Shown here: in pieces, positions 9,314 through 17,469 of the stretch
Layout: the number at the start of each line of letters is the position of its first letter
How positions within the stretch are numbered: the stretch's first letter is position 1
Source: Methylobacter sp. BlB1
GTDB lineage: Bacteria > Pseudomonadota > Gammaproteobacteria > Methylococcales > Methylomonadaceae
DNA: 64,000 bases
Assembly (NCBI RefSeq): GCF_015476545.1
Contig: NZ_JADMKV010000013.1
Coordinates: forward strand, 1 to 64,000
Direction: 5' to 3'
Notes under the pieces: generated by a model
Databases searched by the model: none
What the model was told of the DNA's origin: nothing
Seen by the model: only the letters and a program-made list of their open reading frames with translations
Program-made: the position numbers and the translations under genes

Positions 9314-11539
9314 TCAATATAGATCCACCGGATCGATATCCAGCGACCAGCGCACTTTTTTGGCCTGCTTGAGTTTTTCAATTTCCGGCATCAAGCCATC
9401 GAGCAAGGCATGCAAAGCTTGTCGCCTTGTGCTCTGAAACAGCAATTGGTAGCGGTAAAGTCCGGCGCGCCTGGTCATGGGCGCCGCAACCGGGCCCAGG
9501 ATCTGGATATGGCCCTGGCTGTATTGCCGGGCCAGCTTGCCCACCGCTTCCAGAAACAAAGGCGGCATTTTACCGTCTAGGGCCTGCGCCCTCAGCAGCG
9601 CCTGATAGCTGAAAGGCGGCAAGGCAGCCTCTTTGCGCTCTGCCAAAGCCGTTCTGGCGAAGTCGCTATAGCCTTGCCTGATCAATGTCGTCAGCAAGGG
9701 ATGCTCGGGTTTGCGGGTCTGCATGATCACTTTGCCGGGCTTTTCGGCGCGTCCGGCCCGCCCTGAAACCTGCACGATCATCTGCGCCAGTTTTTCGGCC
9801 GCATGGAAATCGATACTGAACAGGCCGCTGTCGACATCGAGGATCGCCACCAGCGTTACATTCGGAAAATGATGGCCTTTAGCCAGCATCTGCGTGCCCA
9901 GTATGATATCCACAAGACCCTGGTTGATTTGTTGCAGATAGTTTTCCAGTGTGCCTTTGCGCTGAGTCGAATCGCGATCCAGGCGCACGATCATTCTATC
10001 CGGAAACAGTGTGGCCAGTACTTTTTCGACGCGCTCGGTACCCAGGCCTAGCGGCGTCAGTTCGCCGGTTTCGCAGGCCACACATCTCTGGATCAATGGT
10101 TGTTCCTGGGCGCAATGATGGCAGCGCAGCAAACTTTCGTCATAATGGATGACCAGATTGGCGTCGCAGCGCCGGCAGCGAGCAACCCAGCCGCAGCCAT
10201 GGCAGATCAAGGTCGGCGCATAGCCGCGCCGGTTCAGGAACAGCAGAACCTGTTCTTTTCTCGACAAGGTTTTCCGGATATCCTCAATCAATGCTTCGGA
10301 CAGACCTTCCTGCATGCGCTTGTTGCGGATATCGAGCAGTTGCAGGATCGGCGCCGTGGCATTGCCGGCTCTTTCAGGCAGATGCAGCAGGTGGTAACGG
10401 CGTCGATCGACATTATGCAGGCTTTCCAGCGACGGCGTTGCGGAGCCGAGCAAAACCGGAATATTCAGCAGCTTGCCGCGCACGACCGCGACGTCGCGCG
10501 CCGAGAAACGAAAGCCTTCCTGTTGTTTGAACGAGGCATCATGCTCTTCATCGAGAATGATCAGGCCGGGATTTTTCAGCGGCGTGAATAATGCCGAGCG
10601 GGTACCCAGCAAAATTGAACAGACGCCTTGCTGCATCTGGAGCCAGGCGTTTTGCCGCTGTCCGTCGGTCAACTTGGAATGCGACACGGCAATGGTGACG
10701 GCAAAACGCTGCCGGAACCGTTCTTCAAGCTGCGGCGTAAGCGTAATTTCCGGAAGCAGGACCAGCACCTGCTGGCCGCGCTCGAGCACGTGCCGGATAA
10801 TCTGCATGTATACTTCGGTCTTGCCGCTGCCGGTCACGCCCTCCAGTAGAAAAACAGCGAACTGCCCCAGCGATTCGCAGACGGCATCAATGGCTGCTTG
10901 CTGCTGCGCATTACACTGCAGCGCGCTGTCGCGAACCAGTAAGCCATTGCCGGGCGCAGCATCAGGCTGACTGATTTCAAGCAGTTGCTTGTCGACCAAG
11001 GCTTTCACGGCCGGCCGCCAGTTTTCATTCCATAACGACAAGTCGGTTTCGGACAGGCTGCCGGCATGGCATTGAAATTTTTCCAGGACGCTTTTTTGTT
11101 TGGGCGCACGAATCAACCGGTTGCTGTCGATAGCTATGCCTTGCTCTGTCAAGGTATAGCACTTTTCTACATGCAGTTCGGCCGGCTTGCCCTGGCGCAG
11201 CGAGACTGGAAAGGCGGCACTGAAAACTTCGCCCAAAGGGTGATGGTAATAGCTGCTGGCCCAGTGCAGCAGGCGCAAGTCTTTGGACGACAGCAGCGGC
11301 TCGGCGTCCAGAATGCGCGTAACGCGTTTTAATTTGCTGTTGTCGAACTCGCTGTGCTGCGTTATTGCAATCAGAAAAGCGACTTTGCTGCCTTTGCCGA
11401 AAGGCACCTCCAGGCGCATGCCGGGCAGGACGGGGCCGGGACCCGTTTCGGCCGGGGCAAGGTAATCAAACAATCGATAGAAAGGCGCGGGAATGGCGAC
11501 TCTAAAAATCAGTTCGCTCCCGCCGGGCGGTTTGGCCAT
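9314..11539 (-). CDS. priA: primosomal protein N' (replication restart helicase)
   Basis: A 3'-5' superfamily 2 helicase that reloads the replisome at stalled forks. From N to C it has the 3'-DNA-binding region (FDYLAP...VPFGK, YYHHPLGEVF), Walker A GVTGSGKTEVY, the DEEH box, two zinc-binding clusters (CHGCGWVARCRRC and RCHHC...CVAC) and the helicase C domain (GTQMLAKGHHFPNV, VSGRAGR). I chose the ATG at 11539 (MAKPPGGSEL) because the family's conserved N-terminus begins about eight residues later. An upstream in-frame ATG at 11602 would add 21 residues without homology. Three DnaA-box-like sites lie about 100 bp upstream. Confidence 0.95.
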   Translation of the reverse strand: MAKPPGGSELIFRVAIPAPFYRLFDYLAPAETGPGPVLPGMRLEVPFGKGSKVAFLIAITQHSEFDNSKLKRVTRILDAEPLLSSKDLRLLHWASSYYHHPLGEVFSAAFPVSLRQGKPAELHVEKCYTLTEQGIAIDSNRLIRAPKQKSVLEKFQCHAGSLSETDLSLWNENWRPAVKALVDKQLLEISQPDAAPGNGLLVRDSALQCNAQQQAAIDAVCESLGQFAVFLLEGVTGSGKTEVYMQIIRHVLERGQQVLVLLPEITLTPQLEERFRQRFAVTIAVSHSKLTDGQRQNAWLQMQQGVCSILLGTRSALFTPLKNPGLIILDEEHDASFKQQEGFRFSARDVAVVRGKLLNIPVLLGSATPSLESLHNVDRRRYHLLHLPERAGNATAPILQLLDIRNKRMQEGLSEALIEDIRKTLSRKEQVLLFLNRRGYAPTLICHGCGWVARCRRCDANLVIHYDESLLRCHHCAQEQPLIQRCVACETGELTPLGLGTERVEKVLATLFPDRMIVRLDRDSTQRKGTLENYLQQINQGLVDIILGTQMLAKGHHFPNVTLVAILDVDSGLFSIDFHAAEKLAQMIVQVSGRAGRAEKPGKVIMQTRKPEHPLLTTLIRQGYSDFARTALAERKEAALPPFSYQALLRAQALDGKMPPLFLEAVGKLARQYSQGHIQILGPVAAPMTRRAGLYRYQLLFQSTRRQALHALLDGLMPEIEKLKQAKKVRWSLDIDPVDLY

Positions 11540-11645
11540 AGTGGTTAAATGGGGTTTATAGTTATTGTTCGCAGAAGGGCAAATAGCCGCCCATGCAACC
11601 ATTTCCGGTCTCTATTGCAATCAGGCCTATGGTTCAGCCAATGAG

Positions 11646-11680
11646 TTATCCACAAAAGCTGTGGATAACTCTGTGGGTAA
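11646..11680. promoter_or_regulatory. cluster of three DnaA-box-like sites upstream of priA
   Basis: TTATCCACA at 11646-11654 and its exact inverse TGTGGATAA at 11660-11668 are both perfect high-affinity DnaA boxes, separated by 5 nt. TGTGGGTAA at 11672-11680 is a third box with one mismatch. No dnaA, dnaN or gidA gene is nearby, so a regulatory or DnaA-titrating role is more likely than an origin. Confidence 0.7.
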
Positions 11681-11881
11681 CCGGTTTCTAAATCAGCTTA
11701 ATGACCGTTTTTAATACAGTTTTTTGGCCTGCATAATTTTAAGTCAAAAATATTATTCTGTTATATTTCAAAGTCTTGTAAAGAAATATCTGGCAGTGAT
11801 CAGATATTGCTTGCTGAATTTATTTGAGGCCGGCTTGATGTGTGTAATTAACAGAAATCATGGCTCGGCCTGTCAAATTAT

Positions 11882-11899
11882 GGCCGGCTGAGTCCGGCC
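11882..11899 (-). terminator. possible terminator of the methyltransferase-like gene
   Basis: GGCCGG (11882-11887) and CCGGCC (11894-11899) form a GC-rich 6-bp stem just past the minus-strand stop codon. The sequence beyond it on that strand is ATAATTTG, a weak T run. Confidence 0.4.
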
Positions 11900-11909
11900 G
11901 TCTGTCCTG

Positions 11910-12716
11910 TTATCTGGGCTTGATGAATTTAATCGTCATCCTGTCGCTCTCGCCGATCTCCAGGTACTTCTCGCGGTCCTGTTGTTTCAGTTTCAAAGCT
12001 GGCGGCAAGGTCCAGACGCCTTCGGGATAATCTTTGGTATCTTTACTGTTGGCGTTGATTTCGGATTTGCCCAGAAATTCAAATCCCGCTTTTCTGGCCA
12101 GTGCAATGACATAATCCTCGCTGACATAACCGGAGGCGGCGCTCGGGTCCTGCAGTTTTTTAGGGGAGTTCCTATGCTCTACGACGCCCAGGATACCGCC
12201 GGGCTTCAGGGCTTTATACATGGCATTGAATACCGTTGATGCCTGACCGTCCTTCATCCAGTTGTGGACATTGCGGAACGTTAAAATCCGATCGGCCGAG
12301 CCGTCCGGCGCTATTTTCACTTTTTCGGGCGGCTGCAACTCCGTTAACTCGACTTTGCCGTACAGATCCGGATGTTTCTTCAGTTTGGCCTTATACTCAT
12401 TCAGGCTTTTCTTGAAATAAGGTTCCTCGGCATCGGCTGAAAAATGCGCCGCATACAGTTTGCCGTGTTTTTTCAGATAAGGCGCCAGGATTTCCGTATA
12501 CCAGCCGCTGCCGGGCCAGATTTCGACGACGGTCATATTGTCTTTGACTTCAAAGAATTCCAGCGTTTCCTGCGGATGCCGGTATTTATCCCTGGCTTTG
12601 TGCTCGGCGGACCGATGAGCGCCGGCAACGGCTTTAGGCAACGTGCTGTTCTCGTCGGCGGCTTGCGAAGACGAGAAGCTGCCAGCCAGCAATAGCGCCA
12701 GTAAAATTTTTTTCAT
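11910..12716 (-). CDS. exported class I SAM methyltransferase-like protein
   Basis: About 268 residues. The start at 12716 gives a clean signal peptide (MKKILLALLLAGSFSSSQA, cleavage before ADEN); a longer frame to 12776 would bury it. The mature part resembles predicted methyltransferases of the COG4798 kind: VVEIWPGSGWYTEILAPYL stands where motif I with the SAM-binding glycines is expected, FRNVHNW is a later motif, and LKPGGILGVVEHR matches the post-motif strand. An exported protein with this fold is odd, because SAM is cytoplasmic. It may bind another ligand or have lost catalysis. It has its own region, separated from dsbB by about 140 bases. Confidence 0.75.
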   Translation of the reverse strand: MKKILLALLLAGSFSSSQAADENSTLPKAVAGAHRSAEHKARDKYRHPQETLEFFEVKDNMTVVEIWPGSGWYTEILAPYLKKHGKLYAAHFSADAEEPYFKKSLNEYKAKLKKHPDLYGKVELTELQPPEKVKIAPDGSADRILTFRNVHNWMKDGQASTVFNAMYKALKPGGILGVVEHRNSPKKLQDPSAASGYVSEDYVIALARKAGFEFLGKSEINANSKDTKDYPEGVWTLPPALKLKQQDREKYLEIGESDRMTIKFIKPR

Positions 12717-12859
12717 TATTTTGATCTCGCTTATTGGCCATGGCCAATAATAAATTTTAATGTAGTTATTGAGCATAATTGTAGCGGGAATTCAGCAGCG
12801 CATAGGGTTACCGAAGCGCTTCCCTTGGATTGTTCATGCCTGCTGATTTTTTGATCTGG

Positions 12860-13366
12860 CTATCGGTTCTCAGAATTCCAGATTTGCAGCAGACTCAACA
12901 ATGCCAGCATTAAGAAAGCGATCAATGTCCACTCGGGAATGCTTAAACCCAGCAATGTCCACGATACTTGAGCGCAATCACCAGTGCCGCTCAGCATTAA
13001 CTTGATGGTTTCGGACAAAGGGAAATTATCGAAAACATATTCGAGTCCAGGGCCGCATTCCGGCACTTCCTCAGGCGGCAAATGCTGCAGCCAGACGTGA
13101 CGCGTTGAAATGGACGCGCCGGCCAATGCGGTCAGTGCGCCTATAATCGAATAAACCATTATGCCGGTCCGGCCAGGGTTGTGCACCGCGGCGATTAAAA
13201 ATACGATACCGGTCATTAGAATGGCGATACGCTGCGAGATACACAGCGGGCAGGGTTCCTGTTCTTCAATAAACTGCAGGTAAGCGCCTATCGCCAGCAA
13301 TGTAGCGCAGCCAAGGAAACCTAATAAAAACCAGATTCTCGAATTAAATTTTAGTAATTTGTACAT
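12860..13366 (-). CDS. dsbB: disulfide bond formation protein DsbB
   Basis: Four-helix inner-membrane protein that reoxidises DsbA and passes electrons to quinone. The first periplasmic loop carries Cys39 and Cys42 (CPLC) and the second carries Cys104 and Cys131, which is the full four-cysteine set. The 168-residue length is normal. The start codon lies inside the end of the upstream RCK gene (16-base overlap), making it the last gene of a five-gene overlapping run. Confidence 0.93.
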   Translation of the reverse strand: MYKLLKFNSRIWFLLGFLGCATLLAIGAYLQFIEEQEPCPLCISQRIAILMTGIVFLIAAVHNPGRTGIMVYSIIGALTALAGASISTRHVWLQHLPPEEVPECGPGLEYVFDNFPLSETIKLMLSGTGDCAQVSWTLLGLSIPEWTLIAFLMLALLSLLQIWNSENR

Positions 13367-14052
13367 GCTTCAACTTCTTCTTTAAATAATCGAATTTCCC
13401 GTGCCGGGCCCATGACCACCAGAACATCGCCCGCATCCAGACTATGTTCTTTCTCTCCGATTGCAAAATGCAATGCCTTGCCTACTGCCTTATCGACTAC
13501 GCCGATAAGGATCAGGTTGTATTTCGTATGAAGTTTTAAATCACTGAGCCTGGTATTTTCCAGACAGGACCCTTTCACGATCTCTACCTGCGCCATATTC
13601 AAATCATGCCGTCCGAACACGGTATCATCAAGCAATGTTGTGATATCGGGTTTAGTCAGCATTTCATGCGTTTTTCTGCCACAGATTTCGTAGGGGTCGA
13701 TAATCTTGTCGGCGCCTGCAGACAGTAATTTTTCCGCCGATTCCGGTGCATCGACACTGGCAATAATAGTCAGATTCTTGGCAAGGGCGCGCGCCGAAAT
13801 CGTCAGGAACACATTGTCGGCATCATCGGGATAAAAGCAGAAGATGACATCGATATTCTCGCCGATGCCGATGGCTTTGAGCGCATCATCGTCGCGAAAA
13901 TCAATGACGGCCGCTTCAAAACCCTGCTCTGAAATCAGTCTTGCTTCCGTATCATTATTGCCGATAAAAATAATGCGGTATAGTGATTGATTCAAACGGC
14001 GCATGGTTTCCAGCGACATGATGCTGTAACCGAATACGGCAATGCGCTTCAT
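13351..14052 (-). CDS. free RCK (TrkA-N/TrkA-C) regulatory protein
   Basis: A soluble 233-residue protein with one Rossmann-type RCK domain (MKRIAVFGYSIMSLETMRRL, then acidic RDDDA and SVDAPESAEKLLSAGADKIIDPYEI) and a C-terminal TrkA-C domain (SDLKLHTKYNLILIGV...LDAGDVLVVMGP). It resembles the cytoplasmic half of the channel encoded just upstream, and the two genes overlap by four bases (ATGA). The first glycine motif is weakened (FGYSIMS instead of GxGxxG), so nucleotide binding may be lost. A role as a partner subunit in the channel's gating ring is my inference from position and domain match. Confidence 0.85.
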   Translation of the reverse strand: MKRIAVFGYSIMSLETMRRLNQSLYRIIFIGNNDTEARLISEQGFEAAVIDFRDDDALKAIGIGENIDVIFCFYPDDADNVFLTISARALAKNLTIIASVDAPESAEKLLSAGADKIIDPYEICGRKTHEMLTKPDITTLLDDTVFGRHDLNMAQVEIVKGSCLENTRLSDLKLHTKYNLILIGVVDKAVGKALHFAIGEKEHSLDAGDVLVVMGPAREIRLFKEEVEACTNY

Positions 14053-15653
14053 AGTCTTCGGCCTATTTTCAAGCGGCTTCTTTCTATCTGATTGCGAAAA
14101 TAGTCAATGCCGTAGCGCCTGCCTATAACCACCAGAAGATCTCCTGCCTGTACTTCAAAATGGGGGGCCGGATTGAAATAAAAACACTGGTTTTTTATCG
14201 GATAGCTGCTCTTGTGTATAAGATGCATCGGATTTGTACTGATGATACCGACCAGCATCAATTTTCTTTGCTCAAAGTCAATTTCAGAAATTTTCAGATT
14301 CTCAATAAAAGAGCCGGCATGTACAGGCACCGTTTCTATGACGATAGGTTTTTCTTCATGGATGATACCCAAAATAGCCTCAAAAGCGACCGATTGGCCG
14401 ACATATTCGGCAGCTGCCATGCCGGCTATTTCAAAAGGCTGAATGACACTGGTTGCTCCGGCTTGATAGAATTTTTTCACATTTTGCGGATTGTTGACCC
14501 GGGAGATAATCCGGATGTTTGCATTTAAATGGCGGCTGGTCAAAGTGATGTAAACATTTGTGACGTCATCGCCGGTCGTACATAAAATCGCCGTGGCCTT
14601 TTTATTGATGCCGGCGTGCTCCAGCACGCCATTCTCGCTGGCATCACTGTGAATGGTCAGATACCCCAGTTCATTGGCTTTTAACGCATTGGCTTCCTGT
14701 TTATCAATAACGACAAAATGCAGTTTGTCTTTTTCGAGCTGTCTGGCGATATGCTGTCCGACCCGGCCAAAGCCGCAGATTATAACAAAACTGTCATATC
14801 GGCTCAGCTCGGTGTAAGTTCTGTTCTCGCGCATGACATGCATTTTGTCGCTGAATGCCGACACGATGATCGAGGTAAAAAAAGATATGACACCCAGCCC
14901 GGTGAAAATCAGCGCCATCGCGATCAGCCGTCCACCCGGCGTTTGCGGCGTGATATCGCCATAACCGACCGTCGAGAGCGTGACAATAGACCAGTAAAAG
15001 GCGTCAAACAGGTTCTGGATGTTACCGCCATCGGTCGGGTTCTCGAATAAGTAAATGCCGGTGCTGCCGATAAAGATCAAAAAGCCCAGGAAGATGGCCA
15101 GTGTATAAAGCTCAAAACGCTTGCTGGTCAGGACCGAAGCGAATAATTTAACACTGTTGAAATAGCGGAACAGCTTGAACAGCCTGAAAATAATGAACAG
15201 GCGCAGCAGTCGTACGGCTCTGTAACTGGGGAGGATGGCCAGCAAATCGATCAGGGCCAGAGGCGTGAGCATATACTCGATTTTCTTGGCAAGAATCAGC
15301 TTGAAAGCCGCGCCAAGGCGAAACGGAATGTTTAAATATTCGGCTCTTTCATACTGGTCCAGAATGATTTTATGGCTATCGTTGCAAAGCCAGACGCGCA
15401 GCAGATATTCGACAATAAACAGTGCGACTATTGACTGTTCGATCAGCAGGGCTGCCGCATCGGGTGCTTTTTCAGCTTCATAAAGCAGCAGTAAAACGCT
15501 CAGCACGACTACCCCTATCATGAATACATCAAAATAGGTTTTCAGCCGGCTGTGCGGGTTTTCCAGCAAGTTATAGAAAAACTGTTTGGTATGCCCGTAA
15601 TGTGGCGATGCCCTTAGCAAATAAGCAAAGTAGACAATCAGCCGCGTCAGCAT
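14049..15653 (-). CDS. voltage-sensor-type potassium channel with RCK domains
   Basis: A 534-residue membrane protein. Its S1-S4 region ends in a basic S4-like helix, RAVRLLRLFIIFRLFKLFR, with Arg/Lys at nearly every third place. Next come S5, a pore helix with the selectivity filter TLSTVGYGD, and S6. The cytoplasmic part has an RCK/TrkA-N domain (IICGFGRVGQHIARQLE, a good nucleotide-binding loop, with VVIDKQ) and a TrkA-C domain. It should conduct K+ under control of voltage and a cytoplasmic ligand. It overlaps the SDR gene upstream by 7 bases and the free RCK gene downstream by 4. Confidence 0.92.
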   Translation of the reverse strand: MLTRLIVYFAYLLRASPHYGHTKQFFYNLLENPHSRLKTYFDVFMIGVVVLSVLLLLYEAEKAPDAAALLIEQSIVALFIVEYLLRVWLCNDSHKIILDQYERAEYLNIPFRLGAAFKLILAKKIEYMLTPLALIDLLAILPSYRAVRLLRLFIIFRLFKLFRYFNSVKLFASVLTSKRFELYTLAIFLGFLIFIGSTGIYLFENPTDGGNIQNLFDAFYWSIVTLSTVGYGDITPQTPGGRLIAMALIFTGLGVISFFTSIIVSAFSDKMHVMRENRTYTELSRYDSFVIICGFGRVGQHIARQLEKDKLHFVVIDKQEANALKANELGYLTIHSDASENGVLEHAGINKKATAILCTTGDDVTNVYITLTSRHLNANIRIISRVNNPQNVKKFYQAGATSVIQPFEIAGMAAAEYVGQSVAFEAILGIIHEEKPIVIETVPVHAGSFIENLKISEIDFEQRKLMLVGIISTNPMHLIHKSSYPIKNQCFYFNPAPHFEVQAGDLLVVIGRRYGIDYFRNQIERSRLKIGRRL

Positions 15654-16363
15654 TTTTTAAACTTGACGACTTTGTTCAAAGGATTCAGATTGATCTCGTC
15701 GATGACGATCTGGGTGCGGGAATTGAGTACGTAGGCGACCGTTTCCGCTATGTCTTCCGGTACCAGATAATTGCTGGCCTCATCGCCCGGCTCGAAGGAC
15801 AGCTGTTCAAAAAACTCTGTTTTAACCATACCCGGATTGATCAGGCAGATGCGCACGTTGCTTCGGCCGCACTCTTCGCGCAGAGCCTGAGTAAAGCCGC
15901 GCACGGCGAACTTGCTGGCGCAATAGACCGCTCCCTTGCGGCTGCCCTTTAGCGCCGCTTCCGAGCCGATAAAAATCAGATCACTGCGCGCTTTGCGTTT
16001 CAGCGAAGGCAGCAGGGCGCGCGTCAGAAAAGCCTGGCTGGTAAAGTTTATGGTCATCAGCGCTTCGATCTGCTCGTAAGAGAACTCTTCGACCGAACCG
16101 AATTGTCCGCGGCCGGCCGAAAAGACTACCGTATCGATATCGGGGAAAGCCTGTGCCAGTTCGCGCAGCTTTTGCGGCAGTTCATGCAACTGGCTCAAAT
16201 CTAGCTGGACGGAACTGAAGTTTGTCATAGACCGAGTAAAGCGCGTACGGTCGCGCGACAGGCCGATCACATGATGGCCCTGGTTCAGCAGGTTTCTGGC
16301 GATGGCGCGGCCTATGCCCGAACTGGCGCCTGTAACCAGCACGGTGCGTTTTACAGTGTGCAT
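15647..16363 (-). CDS. SDR family oxidoreductase
   Basis: A 238-residue classical short-chain dehydrogenase. It has the nucleotide-binding TGASSGIGRAIA, FSAGRGQFG at the place of NNAG, GSEAALKGSRKGAVYCASKFAV with the catalytic Ser and Tyr-x3-Lys, and INPGMVKTEFF. The substrate is unknown. The start lies inside the end of the SPL-like gene (13-base overlap) and the stop lies inside the start of the channel gene, so its translation is probably coupled to both. Confidence 0.9.
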   Translation of the reverse strand: MHTVKRTVLVTGASSGIGRAIARNLLNQGHHVIGLSRDRTRFTRSMTNFSSVQLDLSQLHELPQKLRELAQAFPDIDTVVFSAGRGQFGSVEEFSYEQIEALMTINFTSQAFLTRALLPSLKRKARSDLIFIGSEAALKGSRKGAVYCASKFAVRGFTQALREECGRSNVRICLINPGMVKTEFFEQLSFEPGDEASNYLVPEDIAETVAYVLNSRTQIVIDEINLNPLNKVVKFKKC

Positions 16364-17343
16364 GGAAAAAATTTGCTTTCAGGAATATAAGTTAACAATT
16401 GCTCCGTACAGTATTGCATCATTTCCTGCTCCAGATCCTGGCGATAAGAAACCATGCCTCTCTGAGTGACCATCGGGCTAGAGAACAGTTTCTCTTCGGG
16501 ATAAAGATTGTGCACTTTTTTGAAATAGTCCTCCGGCAGCCGGAAAACGCCCAGGCTGACCGAATGCAGCCGGTTTAAATCCAGGCTGGCGAAGACCTGT
16601 TCGAACAGTTGCCGGTACTGTTGCCGGTAGCCCGCCTGATAAATCAGCGGATCGAAACGCAGGCCCACCAGCCAGCCCTGCGCCTGCAGCCGGCGCAAAG
16701 CTTCGAGACGGCGCTGCACAGGCGGCGCTTTGGCCTCGACCTTGGCCGCTATCTCATCGGGCGACAGGCTGAAGGCGACGATGCAGCGCGGAACCGGTTC
16801 GCGGGCCAGCAGACTTCTGACCTGCGTGCTTTTGGTTCTTAACTCCAGCCAGGCATTCGGAATGGTCTCGAAAACCGGCAGAAACTGCTCGGCAAAGCGC
16901 GTGACCGGCTCCAGCGCCAGGCTGTCGCAGTCGTAGCCCGAGAAAAAATGGATCGGATCGGCCGGCGCAGCATGGCAGACTTGCCTGATTTCCTGCTGAA
17001 AATCCTCGTAATTGACGAACAGCACATAATTGGCCGATTGGTACATGCCTTGCAGAAAACAGTAACGGCAGTCATACAAGCAGTTCAGCATGTGCGAGAA
17101 ATAATAGTTTCTCGCCGCCCCGATGCCGTAGCCGGCGGGCGCCTCGAGCACGAAATTTTTGTATTTCTCGGCCAGAATCAGGGCCGGTTTCTGTTTTTGC
17201 AGCCGGAAATTCTGGGACTTGGGATTAAAGACCTGGGCATAACGCTCGCAGGTAATGATCCGGGCGTGCGGAAAACGGGCGGTAATATCGATAACGCGGG
17301 CGTGCTTGCGGATGTTTTCTTCAATATAAATGGTTTCAATCAT
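16351..17343 (-). CDS. spore photoproduct lyase-like radical SAM protein
   Basis: A 330-residue member of the SPL family. The radical-SAM cluster motif is Cys88-x3-Cys92-x2-Cys95 (CLYDCRYC). Cys139, in SGYDCDSLALEP, sits 44 residues past the cluster. This is very near the position of the catalytic Cys141 in Bacillus SplB (43 residues past its cluster), which suggests a real lyase-type chemistry. True SPL repairs the thymine dimer found in spores, yet nothing here suggests sporulation. It heads the five-gene overlapping run and is divergent from proC. Confidence 0.85.
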   Translation of the reverse strand: MIETIYIEENIRKHARVIDITARFPHARIITCERYAQVFNPKSQNFRLQKQKPALILAEKYKNFVLEAPAGYGIGAARNYYFSHMLNCLYDCRYCFLQGMYQSANYVLFVNYEDFQQEIRQVCHAAPADPIHFFSGYDCDSLALEPVTRFAEQFLPVFETIPNAWLELRTKSTQVRSLLAREPVPRCIVAFSLSPDEIAAKVEAKAPPVQRRLEALRRLQAQGWLVGLRFDPLIYQAGYRQQYRQLFEQVFASLDLNRLHSVSLGVFRLPEDYFKKVHNLYPEEKLFSSPMVTQRGMVSYRQDLEQEMMQYCTEQLLTYIPESKFFPCTL

Positions 17344-17429
17344 GGGCTCTGTGGTAATGGCGAGCGCTTAAGGCAGCACAGCGGCGCATATATTAAAAGA
17401 CTTGTGATTGATTGCACAGACCCTATATA

Positions 17430-17448
17430 GGTTAAAATACTTTTAACC
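17430..17448. promoter_or_regulatory. palindrome in the SPL/proC divergent promoter region
   Basis: GGTTAAAA (17430-17437) and TTTTAACC (17441-17448) form a perfect 8-bp inverted repeat with a 3-nt centre. It lies 22 bases before proC and about 90 bases before the SPL-like gene. Its position suits an operator; the regulator is unknown. Confidence 0.4.
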
Positions 17449-17469
17449 CTAACCAAATACACTGTACAC

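Larger units (their letters stand above)
11603..11909. other. intergenic region with DnaA boxes and an AT-rich tract
   Basis: Between priA and the methyltransferase-like gene, both on the minus strand. It contains the DnaA-box cluster at 11646-11680, an AT-rich segment about 11695-11800, an 8-bp inverted repeat (AATATCTG 11785-11792 / CAGATATT 11801-11808, with a GATC in the loop) and the hairpin at 11882-11899. No gene is visible. Confidence 0.7.

Noticed and set aside
11603-11909. Chromosomal origin of replication
   Set aside because: DnaA boxes and AT-rich DNA are present, but only three boxes are seen and no dnaA, dnaN, gidA or related genes are near; regulation or titration is more likely.
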